DNA of 64,000 nucleotides, taken from assembly GCA_047975265.1 (NCBI GenBank), contig JBKEDE010000013.1, positions 1 to 64,000 on the forward strand, given 5' to 3'. Positions 44,420 to 53,072 of the stretch are shown here, piece after piece (positions within the stretch are counted from its first letter, which is position 1; each line of letters begins with the position of its first letter). This stretch comes from UJ101 sp047975265. GTDB taxonomy: Bacteria > Bacteroidota > Bacteroidia > Flavobacteriales > UJ101. Below the pieces are notes generated by a model. That model ran no database searches. It saw only the letters and a program-made list of their open reading frames with translations, and had not been told where the DNA came from. A program made the position numbers and the translations under genes.

Positions 44420-45493
44420 TTGTTAAAAGATTTTTTATATAAATCAGGCTATACTTTATTAACTCTGTGGGGAGTTGTTAACGTTATTTTTTGTTTGTTT
44501 TTTATTCTTCCCGGAGATCCTGCCCGAATGATGTTAGACCAAAGAGAGGATGAAGAACAGTTGAAAATAATACGTCAAAAATTAGGATTGGATTTACCTG
44601 TTTTTGAGCAATACTTGTATTATCTGAACGACTTATCCCCTATTTCTTTTCACAATACAACAACCCCAAACAGTATTGATTATTTTTCAACCGATAAATA
44701 CAATGCCATTGTATTATTTAAAACAACTACACATAATATCGTTTTAAAAACACCTTATTTGAGAGAGTCTTTTCAAAATCAAGGAAAAAAAGTAAGCCAA
44801 ATTTTAAAAGAAGTCTTGCCCAATACCATTTTGTTGGCATGTTGTTCAATCAGCATTGCCTTTTTTTTAGGGATTATTTTAGGCATTTTTTCAGCTTTAA
44901 CAAAAGACCGCTGGTTTGACCGATTTATAGCTTTGGTTACCTCTGTGGGGATGAGCGTTCCTTCATTTTTTTCGGCTGTATTAATGGCTTGGATTTTTGC
45001 TTTTGTTTTAAAAGAATATACGGGACTTAACATGTCCGGAAGTCTTTATGAAATTGATGATATGGGAGAAGGAAGGCACTTGGCTTTGAAAAACTTAATT
45101 CTTCCTGCTCTAACTTTAGGAATACGTCCATTGGCTGTTATTACACAACTTATGAGAAACTCTTTATTGGAAGTCTTGAATCAGGATTATATCCAAACGG
45201 CGAAGGCGAAGGGACTTTCAACTTTTGTTATTATCAGAAAACATGCTTTGAAAAACGCATTAAATCCAGTAATAACCGCTATTTCAGGATGGTTTGCCGG
45301 TATGCTGGCAGGAGCTGTTTTTGTAGAATATATTTTTGGATGGAATGGTTTAGGAAAAGAAATTGTCGATGCATTGAACAGCTTAGATTTACCTCTTATA
45401 ATGGGTGCTGTTCTTACGATTTCTTTCATGTTCATTTTTATTAATATTTTGGTTGACTTAATTTATAAATTATTGGATCCCAGAGTTCGATAA
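44420..45493 (+). CDS. ABC transporter permease, DppB/OppB family (orphan)
   Basis: A 357-residue permease. It has the DppB layout: transmembrane helix 1 (about 10-30), the long extracytoplasmic region (about 35-125, LPGDPARMMLDQ and LGLDLPVFEQYL), and five more helices. The EAA motif QDYIQTAKAKGLS (near 255) contacts the ATPase. It would transport peptides, nickel or similar cargo with DppC, D, F partners, none of which lie here. The start is TTG at 44420; the next ATG would remove helix 1. A terminator separates it from the gene before. Confidence 0.85.
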   Translation: MLKDFLYKSGYTLLTLWGVVNVIFCLFFILPGDPARMMLDQREDEEQLKIIRQKLGLDLPVFEQYLYYLNDLSPISFHNTTTPNSIDYFSTDKYNAIVLFKTTTHNIVLKTPYLRESFQNQGKKVSQILKEVLPNTILLACCSISIAFFLGIILGIFSALTKDRWFDRFIALVTSVGMSVPSFFSAVLMAWIFAFVLKEYTGLNMSGSLYEIDDMGEGRHLALKNLILPALTLGIRPLAVITQLMRNSLLEVLNQDYIQTAKAKGLSTFVIIRKHALKNALNPVITAISGWFAGMLAGAVFVEYIFGWNGLGKEIVDALNSLDLPLIMGAVLTISFMFIFINILVDLIYKLLDPRVR

Positions 45494-45703
45494 ATTATTA
45501 TATTTTCAATTATATATTTCATTTATTAAATAAATTTTTATTTTATTGTTGTTTTTGTATGAATTTATTCTATATCATCATTTTTATTCAATAAATAATT
45601 TTGCTAAATTGACATATTTTTACTAAATTAGTGCTTACGATGGTATATGTTCATTGCCTGAAACGGTAACAAAGTTTTACATTTTAGAAAAAAATCCCAA
45701 TAC

Positions 45704-45920
45704 TGTCCGTTGGATATTACCATGCTCCATATTGACAGATATAAGACTTTAAACCATTTTTAAAACACCTAAAAGTGTTTTTTCTTTCTGACAAAAACAC
45801 AATTGAAGATATTGATCAAGGACTTCAGTTGGGAGCAGATTTATATTTATTAAAACCTTTTTCTATAAAAAGTATTTACTGAGATAAACCGATTAATACA
45901 TTACTAAAATCTTTTAAAAA
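45704..45920 (+). pseudogene. Decayed response-regulator receiver domain
   Basis: Translated pieces match the C-terminal half of a receiver domain: FFLSDKNTIEDIDQGLQLGA then DLYLLKPFSIKSIY (45781-45879), which contain the GAxxYLxKPF signature with its conserved Lys. A SILTDIRL stretch at 45726-45749 resembles the phospho-Asp strand in another frame. A TGA (45880-45882) follows SIKSIY and continues as KPINTLLKSFKK, so at least one stop and a frameshift interrupt the gene. No start or effector domain remains. It fills part of the 434-base gap between the permease and acs. The rest of that gap (45494-45703) is AT-rich with nothing recognised. Confidence 0.6.
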
Positions 45921-45927
45921 AATTGTT

Positions 45928-47841
45928 ATGAGTCAAAAAAAATTTCAAATTAAAACCTTTGCTGAGTATAAAAAAGCTTACAAAGAAAGTGTTAAAAATC
46001 CAGAAGCCTTTTGGGAAAATATTGCCCATGAATTTCTCTGGAGAAAACCTTGGGATAAAATGTTGGAATACGACTTTACTAAACCCGAAGTCAAATGGTT
46101 TCAAGGAGGAAAACTTAATATTACTGAAAACTGTTTGGATCGTCATCTGAAAAAAAGAGGCAATAAAACAGCTATTATTTGGGAACCCAATGATCCTGAT
46201 GAAGAATCCCGACACATTACCTACCGACAATTATACGTTAAAGTTTGTCGTTTTGCCAATGTATTAAAAAACAATGGTGTTAAAAAAGGAGACCGTGTCT
46301 GTATATACATGCCTATGATTCCTGAACTGGCTATTGCCATGCTGGCTTGTGCCCGAATCGGAGCTATACATTCTATCGTATTTGCCGGATTTTCCTCTAA
46401 AGCCATTGCCAGTCGAATTAATGATGCTAAATGCAAATTATTAATTACAGCAAATGAAGTTTATAGAGGAACCAAACGCGTTGCATTGAAAGAGATTTGC
46501 GATGAAGCACTAAAAGACTGTCCTACCATTGAACGCGTTATTGTGTACCGAAGAATGGTAGAATCAACTCCTATGATGGGTGGTCGTGATGTTTTTTGGG
46601 CAAATGAATTATTAAGAGCTGATAATGAATGTCCTGCAGAAGAAATGGACGCAGAAGATATACTTTTCATACTCTATACTTCAGGTTCAACCGGTAAACC
46701 TAAAGGAATGGTTCATACATGCGGAGGTTATATGGTAAACTCAACCTATACTTTTGAAAATGTATTTCAAATGGAAGAAAACGATCGGTATTGGTGTACT
46801 GCTGATATTGGATGGATTACGGGACATTCCTATATTATATACGGACCCTTATGCTCCGGAGCAACTACCGTAATGTTTGAAGGAATTCCTTCGTATCCCG
46901 ATTACGGGCGTTTTTGGGAAATATGTTCCAAACTGAGAATCACACATTTTTATACTGCTCCAACTGCTATTCGTGCGTTAGAAAAGCAACCGTTAGAATT
47001 GGTTGAAAAACATGATTTATCACACCTAAAAGTTTTAGGAACCGTTGGAGAACCTATTAATGAAGAGGCTTGGCATTGGTATAATGATCATATTGGAAAG
47101 TCTAATTGTCCTATTGTAGATACTTGGTGGCAAACTGAAACCGGCACAATTATGATTTCTCCTCTTGCCGGAATTACACCGACACGTCCTACTTTTGCTA
47201 CGCTACCATTACCTGGAATTCAACCTGCTTTAATGGATGAAAAAGGTCAAGAAATAGAAATTAATAGTATTGCAAGAGAAGGACGTTTAGCTATTAAATA
47301 TCCTTGGCCTTCCATAGCCCGAACTATTTATGGAGACCACCAGCGTTACAAAGAAGTTTATTTTTCTACTTACGAAGGTAAATACTTTACAGGAGATGGT
47401 GCTTATCGGGATGCCACCGGAAATTATCGTATTACAGGACGTGTGGATGATGTTGTAATTGTTTCCGGACACAATTTAGGAACAGCTCCAATCGAAAATG
47501 CTATTAATGAACATGAAAAAGTAGTTGAATCTGCTATTGTTGGTTTTCCTCATGATATTAAAGGAAATGCTTTATATGCCTACATCACCGTTTATAATGA
47601 TGTTGAAATCAATGAAGAATTAGAACGCGAAATTAAAGATTTGGTTTCTAAAAATATTGGAGCTATTGCAAAACCGGATAAAATTCAATTTGTTAGCGGA
47701 TTACCTAAAACACGTTCCGGAAAAATTATGCGACGTATTTTACGTAAAATAGCTTCTAATGATACTTCAAATCTTGGTGATACCTCTACATTATTAAATC
47801 CAGATATTGTTGATGAAATTATAAAAAATGCTTTAGTATAA
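45928..47841 (+). CDS. acs: Acetate-CoA ligase
   Basis: A 637-residue adenylate-forming enzyme close to the usual 640-650 residues. The AMP-binding loop is YTSGSTGKPKGMVHT (about 249-263), followed by WWQTETG, YFTGDGAYRD, the hinge GRVDDVV, and the catalytic C-terminal lysine in PKTRSGKIMRRILRKI, the site acetylated in other bacteria. It makes acetyl-CoA from acetate, CoA and ATP via acetyl-AMP, feeding central metabolism. The ATG lies in frame with the receiver remnant upstream, but the start fits the family. A terminator follows. Confidence 0.97.
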   Translation: MSQKKFQIKTFAEYKKAYKESVKNPEAFWENIAHEFLWRKPWDKMLEYDFTKPEVKWFQGGKLNITENCLDRHLKKRGNKTAIIWEPNDPDEESRHITYRQLYVKVCRFANVLKNNGVKKGDRVCIYMPMIPELAIAMLACARIGAIHSIVFAGFSSKAIASRINDAKCKLLITANEVYRGTKRVALKEICDEALKDCPTIERVIVYRRMVESTPMMGGRDVFWANELLRADNECPAEEMDAEDILFILYTSGSTGKPKGMVHTCGGYMVNSTYTFENVFQMEENDRYWCTADIGWITGHSYIIYGPLCSGATTVMFEGIPSYPDYGRFWEICSKLRITHFYTAPTAIRALEKQPLELVEKHDLSHLKVLGTVGEPINEEAWHWYNDHIGKSNCPIVDTWWQTETGTIMISPLAGITPTRPTFATLPLPGIQPALMDEKGQEIEINSIAREGRLAIKYPWPSIARTIYGDHQRYKEVYFSTYEGKYFTGDGAYRDATGNYRITGRVDDVVIVSGHNLGTAPIENAINEHEKVVESAIVGFPHDIKGNALYAYITVYNDVEINEELEREIKDLVSKNIGAIAKPDKIQFVSGLPKTRSGKIMRRILRKIASNDTSNLGDTSTLLNPDIVDEIIKNALV

Positions 47842-47857
47842 TTAAGATTATAAAGAT

Positions 47858-47895
47858 AAAAACCTTGTCATATAACTAAATTGATAAGGTTTTTA
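47858..47895. terminator. Terminator shared by acs and galE
   Basis: AAAACCTTGTCA (from 47859) pairs with TGATAAGGTTTT (to 47894), with one G-T pair, around an AT-rich loop. It lies between the convergent acs and galE genes and includes the last base of the galE stop region. Confidence 0.65.
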
Positions 47896-48912
47896 ATTTT
47901 CAGCCAACCTTTTTTCCCATTCCCAAGCTGTTCCTAACGATTCTTTTAAAGGTGTATCAGCTGTCCAATCTAAAATATTTTTTGCTTTTTTAGTATCTGC
48001 ATACGCTGCTTCAATATCGCCTGCTCTGCGTGGAGCTATTTTGTAATTTAATTTCTTCCCTGATGCTTCTTCAAAAGCCTGAATAACTTCTAAAACGGTA
48101 CTTCCCGTTCCCGTTCCTAAATTGAAAACTTCGTATTTTTCTGTATTTTCTCCTTTTAATAACCTTTTTAATGATTTTACATGTGCTTTTGCTAAATCTG
48201 AAACATAAATATAATCTCGGATAGCTGTTCCATCTCTTGTCTTGTAATCATTTCCAAAAACAGACAAGCATTCTCTAATCCCTATTGCCGTTTGTGTTAC
48301 ATAAGGAATTAAATTTTGAGGAACTCCAATGGGTAACTCTCCTATTTTTGCCGTTTTATGAGCTCCTATCGGGTTAAAATACCGAAGAGCAATCACATTT
48401 TTATCATAGGCTTTTGTATAATCCATTAAAATATCTTCACACATTTGTTTGGTTTTCCCATACGGCGATTCGGCAGGTTTGAAAGGAGCTTCTTCTGTAA
48501 TAGGTAAAATAGCTGCCTGACCGTAAACTGTGCATGAAGAACTGAATATGAAATGGTCTTTATCATTGTTTTTAAATTCAGTTAATAAATTCATTAACGA
48601 AATCAAATTGTTTTGGTAATACAGTAGCGGTTTTTCGACACTCTCTCCTACTGCTTTTGAAGCGGCAAAATGTATAATTCCTTCAATATTATTTTGCTTG
48701 AAAAGAGCTGTTACTTTTTTTTGGTTTTTTAAATCAAATTGTTCAAAATCAGGTTTTATACCTGTTATAGAGGTAATCTTATCTAATACATTTCGTTTGG
48801 AATTGGATAAATCGTCTACAATAAGAACCTCAAACCCTTCGTTTTGTAGTTCTACAACGGTATGTGAGCCTATATAACCTAAACCGCCGGTAACTAAAAT
48901 TTTATTTTTCAT
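47893..48912 (-). CDS. galE: UDP-glucose 4-epimerase
   Basis: A 339-residue short-chain dehydrogenase of the GalE family. The NAD site is VTGGLGYIGSHT at the N-terminus. The catalytic Ser lies in FSSSCTVYG and the YxxxK pair in SPYGKTK. The C-terminal half has YNLGTG-like FNLGTGTGSTVLEV. It interconverts UDP-glucose and UDP-galactose for polysaccharide and LPS building. It lies last in an operon with the exosortase F pair: its ATG overlaps the end of the XrtF-associated gene (48909-48912). Confidence 0.96.
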   Translation of the reverse strand: MKNKILVTGGLGYIGSHTVVELQNEGFEVLIVDDLSNSKRNVLDKITSITGIKPDFEQFDLKNQKKVTALFKQNNIEGIIHFAASKAVGESVEKPLLYYQNNLISLMNLLTEFKNNDKDHFIFSSSCTVYGQAAILPITEEAPFKPAESPYGKTKQMCEDILMDYTKAYDKNVIALRYFNPIGAHKTAKIGELPIGVPQNLIPYVTQTAIGIRECLSVFGNDYKTRDGTAIRDYIYVSDLAKAHVKSLKRLLKGENTEKYEVFNLGTGTGSTVLEVIQAFEEASGKKLNYKIAPRRAGDIEAAYADTKKAKNILDWTADTPLKESLGTAWEWEKRLAEN

Positions 48913-49337
48913 CTTTTTATTTTTTCCAAATAGAACAATGCTAAAATCAATATGATTCCTATAATGGGTTGAATTAAAAATCTTCTTATGTAGAAACCTA
49001 TCATGAGACTGTATTCAAATTCTGTATTAATAAACAAATAATATATGGGTAAAAATATAACCCATCCTATTAAAAATACAATTCCTGAAATTTTTATATA
49101 ATTTTTTTTGTTAAACAACATGTAAATAATCCCTATTGACAAAAGAGTATTAATTCCATACCGAATTGTAACGGAAATTAGATGCTTTGTTATATCTATT
49201 TCCAAAAGGGTTACCTCATAGCTATTTTTAAAGTAATACAACAAAGGATCGTAAAAAAGACTTTCTTCGTTTAACCGAATTAAAATCAATCCTATGGTCA
49301 ATATTCCTGCTATACTATACCGAAGCCATTTATTCAT
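48909..49337 (-). CDS. Exosortase F system-associated membrane protein
   Basis: From the ATG at 49337 (an upstream TTG adds 7 residues) the protein has 142 residues. Four hydrophobic segments are seen, with the recognisable SLFYDPLLYYF near residue 28 and IRRFLIQPIIGIILILALF near the C-terminus. It matches the small membrane partner that flavobacterial genomes encode next to xrtF (family TIGR04127 as I remember it). The role is unknown, perhaps in assembling the exosortase. It overlaps xrtF by 8 bases and galE by 4. Confidence 0.82.
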   Translation of the reverse strand: MNKWLRYSIAGILTIGLILIRLNEESLFYDPLLYYFKNSYEVTLLEIDITKHLISVTIRYGINTLLSIGIIYMLFNKKNYIKISGIVFLIGWVIFLPIYYLFINTEFEYSLMIGFYIRRFLIQPIIGIILILALFYLEKIKR

Positions 49338-49878
49338 CTTTTCTTTTTTTAAAAACAAAAAACTTTATCCATACAATACATATCAAAATAATCGTTCCGT
49401 AAATAATTCCAGGAAACAATGCGTCATGAGCCAATTTGACATATTTCGATTGAGAAAGAATAATATTTGAAAGAAGACTTATCCTAAAAATATTAACCAC
49501 ATGAACCAGTACGAGGCTAAATAATAGATAGAGTATTGTTGAGATTATGTTCGTTCCAAAAGCAATAATGAACGAAACCATAATAATCATAACAGAAACT
49601 GCGTTACATCCTTCATTTATTACAGCAATTCTTTTTTCTCCAATAAAAAAATCTTCGTAAGGATGGTATGGATTTTGCTTAACATACGATGCCCGATGTA
49701 CCAAATTGTATAATGCCGAAGCCTCTTTTGCCACTTCTTTCGTATAAGGATCCGTCTGTGAGTTACCGTCATTAAAAACCTGTGTTTCTTTTAAATAGAA
49801 ATCATAGCTTAAGGTAATTATAAAATAGGTTATAAAAAATTTAAGTAAAAAAAATATCAACGGTTTATATTCCTTCAT
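49330..49878 (-). CDS. xrtF: Exosortase family protein XrtF
   Basis: A 182-residue polytopic protein with four to five membrane helices. The putative catalytic triad of exosortases is visible: Cys91 in INEGCNAVSVM, Arg132 in NIFRISLL, and His151 in AHDALFPGIIY. Exosortases cleave C-terminal sorting signals (PEP-CTERM-type) from exported proteins; XrtF is the flavobacterial form (TIGR04128 from memory). Its targets are not in the window. It heads the operon xrtF-partner-galE. Start is an ATG with a clean membrane-embedded N-terminus. Confidence 0.85.
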   Translation of the reverse strand: MKEYKPLIFFLLKFFITYFIITLSYDFYLKETQVFNDGNSQTDPYTKEVAKEASALYNLVHRASYVKQNPYHPYEDFFIGEKRIAVINEGCNAVSVMIIMVSFIIAFGTNIISTILYLLFSLVLVHVVNIFRISLLSNIILSQSKYVKLAHDALFPGIIYGTIILICIVWIKFFVFKKRKDE

Positions 49879-49925
49879 TTATACATTTTAAACTGCAAAT
49901 TTACTAATTTTATAATTGAACTCAT

Positions 49926-50195
49926 TTAAAAACTTTTAGTAAGATAAGAGCAAAGGCTAAATAATGCTTTTTCCTTTTGGTTGTTTAAAACCATTTGTTC
50001 AACTTGATGTACTAAGTTGTAATCTGTCCAGTAACCAATCCCACTATAGGAGGATATAAATTTATTTTTTTAATCTATTTGGGCAAATTCAAATGCAACC
50101 CTAACATCCCAACAGAAAAATATTATCATCAAAATAAAAATTTCTGCTACTTTATTTAGACTGTTTTTACAAAAAATCGATACAATTTTTGGGTT
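49926..50195 (-). pseudogene. Possible decayed coding fragment
   Basis: On the minus strand a frame of 90 codons, interrupted by a single TAA, runs from about 50195 to a stop at 49926-49928 and ends SSYSGIGYWTDYNLVHQVEQ followed by MVLNNQKEKALFSLCSYL. Amino-acid composition looks like a real soluble C-terminus, but I cannot identify it and no initiator is visible. The remainder of the 517-base gap between xrtF and tRNA-Phe (50196-50345) shows nothing recognisable. Confidence 0.25.
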
Positions 50196-50344
50196 TTAAG
50201 TCCTACAAATATAGAAGTTTCTTGAATAAAGAAAGTGTGTTAATAGTACTCTCAGATTCTCATCTAATTTTTACGGAGTTGAAAAGTGTGATTACCCAAA
50301 ACCCTTATCCTCATTGACCTTGCAAGCTATTCGAGAGCAGGCAT

Positions 50345-50380
50345 AAAAAACGTCTGATTCGACATTGAAAATCAGACGTT
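50345..50380 (-). terminator. Terminator downstream of tRNA-Phe
   Basis: Perfect 11-bp arms AACGTCTGATT (50349-50359) and AATCAGACGTT (50370-50380). Read on the minus strand the hairpin is followed by a T run (complement of the A run at 50345-50350). It is 15 bases past the tRNA 3' end. Confidence 0.85.
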
Positions 50381-50395
50381 TACGATTTGTTTTTG

Positions 50396-50468
50396 TGGTA
50401 CCTCCAGGAATCGAACCAGGGACACATGGATTTTCAGTCCATTGCTCTACCAACTGAGCTAAGGTACC
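50396..50468 (-). tRNA. tRNA-Phe (anticodon GAA)
   Basis: The 73-base minus-strand sequence folds as a cloverleaf: acceptor GGTACCT/AGGTACC fully paired, D-stem GCTC/GAGC, anticodon stem ATGGA/TCCAT with loop CTGAAAA (anticodon GAA at 34-36), and T-loop TTCGATT. Discriminator A is present; CCA is not encoded. The T-stem is CCTGG/CCTGG, which leaves a U-U mismatch at its centre. It has its own -7 box and terminator. Confidence 0.95.
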
Positions 50469-50486
50469 AAATATGTTTTGAGAAGG

Positions 50487-50494
50487 CAAATATA
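50487..50494 (-). promoter_or_regulatory. -7 promoter box for tRNA-Phe
   Basis: CAAATATA on the plus strand reads TATATTTG on the minus strand, the Bacteroidota -7 consensus, 18 bases before the mature tRNA 5' end. No clear -33 TTTG is seen at the expected distance. Confidence 0.5.
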
Positions 50495-50574
50495 AAATAT
50501 CTTTTAAAATCTTAAAAACTTTTTTAAAAATATATTATTTTTTTATTTTCCGTAACACTTTTTTTTATTTTTTC

Positions 50575-50582
50575 TAAATTTG
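50575..50582 (+). promoter_or_regulatory. -7 promoter box for sufS
   Basis: TAAATTTG matches TAnnTTTG and ends 24 bases before the ATG at 50607. It includes the TTG that would be an alternative upstream start, which supports the downstream ATG as the real initiator. Confidence 0.5.
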
Positions 50583-50606
50583 AAAACCTCTTATAAAATA
50601 ATTGAT

Positions 50607-51830
50607 ATGAATTTTGATGTAAATACGATTAGGAAAGAATTTCCTATTTTAAACCAAAAGATTAATGGAAAACCACTAATTTATTTGGATAATGGAGCAA
50701 GTTCTCAAAAACCTAAAAAAGTAATTGATGCTATTGTAACGTATTATTCCACAATAAATTCCAATGTGCATAGAGGAATTCATACATTAAGTCAGTTGGC
50801 AACCGACCAAATGGAGCAGTCGCGTTTAAAAGTACAAGATTTTATAAATGCCGAAAAAGCAAAAGAAATTATTTTTACAAAAGGAACAACAGAAAGTATA
50901 AATATCGTGGCAAATGGAATAAGTCATTTGATTTCAAAAGGAGATGAAATCTTAATTTCAGGTTTAGAACATCATGCGAATATCGTTCCGTGGCAAATGC
51001 TTTGTAAAAAAACGGGTGCTGTTTTAAAAGTTATTCCGATGGACGAAAATGGAGGATTGGATTTATCAAAAATAGATGAAGTTATTTCTCGTAGGACAAA
51101 AATGGTAGCATTTAATCAGATTTCAAATGCCTTTGGCGTGATTAATCCTGTGAAAGAAATCGTTGCAAAAGCTAAAAGATCAAAGGCTTATATTTTGATT
51201 GATGGAGCACAGGCTATTCCTCATTTAAAAATTGATGTACAAGATTTGGGGTGTGATTTTTATACTTTTTCAGGGCATAAAATGTACGGACCTACAGGAA
51301 TTGGAATTTTGTACGGTAAAGAAGAAATTTTAAATCAACTTTCACCATGGCAAGGAGGAGGAGAAATGATCAAAGAAGTTACATTTGAAAAAACAACGTA
51401 TGCTGAATTGCCTTTTCGATTGGAAGCGGGGACGCCTCATATTGAAGGAGCCATCGTTTTGGGAACGGCTATTGATTGGATAAATGAAGTAGGAATAGCA
51501 AATATTCAAAAATATGAAAATGATTTGATGGTTTACGCTACAAAAAAATTAGCAACGATAAAATCTATAGAAATTTATGCCAAAAATACTAAACGAGCAG
51601 GAGCTATTTCGTTTAACTTAAAAATAAACGGAGTACACCCTTCAGATGTAGGAACTATTTTAGATAAATTCGGAATTGCCGTTCGAACCGGACATCATTG
51701 TGCACAACCCGTTATGCAACATTACGGTATTTCAGGAACAGTCAGGGCTTCATTTGCGGTTTATAATACAAAAGAAGAAATTGATGAATTGGTAAAAGCG
51801 ATTAAATTTGCTCAAGATATGTTGATTTAA
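50607..51830 (+). CDS. sufS: Cysteine desulfurase SufS
   Basis: From the ATG at 50607 the protein has 407 residues, normal for SufS. The PLP lysine is in TFSGHKMYGPTGIG near residue 227 and the persulfide Cys in RTGHHCAQPVM near 365. The N-terminus NTIRKEFPILNQKINGKPLIYLDNGASS is typical. It removes sulfur from cysteine to supply Fe-S cluster assembly. SufB, C, D or E partners are not beside it; they would have to be elsewhere. It is convergent with the SpoU methyltransferase gene, 11 bases away. Confidence 0.94.
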   Translation: MNFDVNTIRKEFPILNQKINGKPLIYLDNGASSQKPKKVIDAIVTYYSTINSNVHRGIHTLSQLATDQMEQSRLKVQDFINAEKAKEIIFTKGTTESINIVANGISHLISKGDEILISGLEHHANIVPWQMLCKKTGAVLKVIPMDENGGLDLSKIDEVISRRTKMVAFNQISNAFGVINPVKEIVAKAKRSKAYILIDGAQAIPHLKIDVQDLGCDFYTFSGHKMYGPTGIGILYGKEEILNQLSPWQGGGEMIKEVTFEKTTYAELPFRLEAGTPHIEGAIVLGTAIDWINEVGIANIQKYENDLMVYATKKLATIKSIEIYAKNTKRAGAISFNLKINGVHPSDVGTILDKFGIAVRTGHHCAQPVMQHYGISGTVRASFAVYNTKEEIDELVKAIKFAQDMLI

Positions 51831-51841
51831 GTTTTTTAAAA

Positions 51842-52333
51842 TCAAGCGATTAAATTTAAAGCAATTCCTAAAGAAACGACCAAATTCATAGAAGAATTTT
51901 CTCCATACATAGGAATAAAATATACCACACTACAAAGTTCTAAAGCCTCTTCTGAAACACCTTGTATTTCATTCCCAAGAATAAGTACGATTTTATCAGA
52001 AAACGAAGCCTGATGTATATTCTGAGCATTTGTGGTCAATTCCAATGCAACAATTTTAAACCCTTGTGATTGAAGATCTTTTAAAACGGTATAATCGGAT
52101 ACTTTTTCAAAAGTTACTTTTTGATTCGTATTCCGAGCTATTTTAGTTATCTTTTTGTTATAAAAATCAATAGAAGAATCTTTCCAATAGATTTTTTGAA
52201 CGCCCATAGCTTCCGCTACTCGAAAAATACCACCTATGTTTTCCGGAGAAGAAATAGATTCTATGAAAAGAATAATGTTTTTATTTATGGTGAAATTTTG
52301 AACCTCATGATGTTCTAATTGCTTAAATTTCAT
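51842..52333 (-). CDS. SpoU/TrmH family RNA methyltransferase
   Basis: From the ATG at 52333 the protein has 163 residues; upstream codons give a TTG-started extension not seen in the family. It shows SPOUT motifs 1-3: NIGGIFRVAEAMGVQKIYW, ILGNEIQGVSEEAL, and IPMYGENSSMNLVVSLGIAL. It lacks an N-terminal RNA-binding extension, as in short TrmH or TrmL-like enzymes. It would 2'-O-methylate a tRNA or rRNA ribose with SAM. It lies 4 bases after batE, so it may be the last gene of the bat transcript. Confidence 0.88.
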   Translation of the reverse strand: MKFKQLEHHEVQNFTINKNIILFIESISSPENIGGIFRVAEAMGVQKIYWKDSSIDFYNKKITKIARNTNQKVTFEKVSDYTVLKDLQSQGFKIVALELTTNAQNIHQASFSDKIVLILGNEIQGVSEEALELCSVVYFIPMYGENSSMNLVVSLGIALNLIA

Positions 52334-52337
52334 GATA

Positions 52338-53072
52338 TTAAATTTCAATAAGATGGTTTGATTTAATCCAAAAGGTGTTTTCGCCTTGTTTGATTTGAAT
52401 CCAGTTTTCAATTTTTTCCAATACCCATACTTTTTGTCCGGAATTTAGAATCTTAATCTTTGTGCTTTTTTCAACAGGATTTTCATACACCTCTGATTTT
52501 GAGATGATAACAGCCTCTTTTTCTTCAAAGAAATAAGAACTGTATCCTATTAATGAAAAAGCTAAGAAGATTCCGATTATAATAAAAGTCATTAAAAAAA
52601 ACGTTTTAATTTTTGGATTGGTGCTAATCTTAAAAAGGAGAAAAGAAAAACATATCAATACGGTGAACAATAAGGCTACTAAAAGCCATGTGTGTTGGGT
52701 AAATAACTGAAGGGGATGATCGATAGAATCTATTTTTTTATACGAAGAGCCTTCAATTTCTTTTAAAGTTAAATTTAAGTTGATTAGCGTTTGTTCGTCT
52801 GTTGGAGCTAATTTTAGTGCTTTTTCAAAATAAGCCCGGGCATATCCCCACTCTTTAAGATGGTAATAACAATTTCCCTTATTATAAAAAACTGATTGAG
52901 AAGGAATTGCTGAAGAGTTTTCAATTTCTTGATATAACTTCAAAGCTTCTTGAAATTGGTTTTGTTGTTGAAATTGATTTGCTTTATCAAATAAGGAATC
53001 ATAATCTTTATTTTGAGTAGCTTTTAAAATAAAGAAAGAGAATAAAAACCCTATAAAAAGATATTTTTTCAT
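52338..53072 (-). CDS. batE: BatE, TPR and SH3-type protein of the bat operon
   Basis: A 244-residue protein with a signal peptide or anchor (1-17), TPR repeats (about 25-95, FDKANQFQQQNQFQEALKLY and GNCYYHLKEWGYARAYFEKA), two membrane helices (about 125-165), and a C-terminal SH3-like domain (YENPVEKSTKIKILNSGQ). Such domains suggest a cell-envelope scaffold. bat genes were named for Bacteroides aerotolerance; their biochemical roles are unresolved. It starts one base after the batD stop region, so translation is closely linked. Confidence 0.85.
   Translation of the reverse strand: MKKYLFIGFLFSFFILKATQNKDYDSLFDKANQFQQQNQFQEALKLYQEIENSSAIPSQSVFYNKGNCYYHLKEWGYARAYFEKALKLAPTDEQTLINLNLTLKEIEGSSYKKIDSIDHPLQLFTQHTWLLVALLFTVLICFSFLLFKISTNPKIKTFFLMTFIIIGIFLAFSLIGYSSYFFEEKEAVIISKSEVYENPVEKSTKIKILNSGQKVWVLEKIENWIQIKQGENTFWIKSNHLIEI

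Noticed and set aside
50292..50489. Minus-strand 65-codon frame
   Set aside because: It runs through the tRNA-Phe gene and its terminator.
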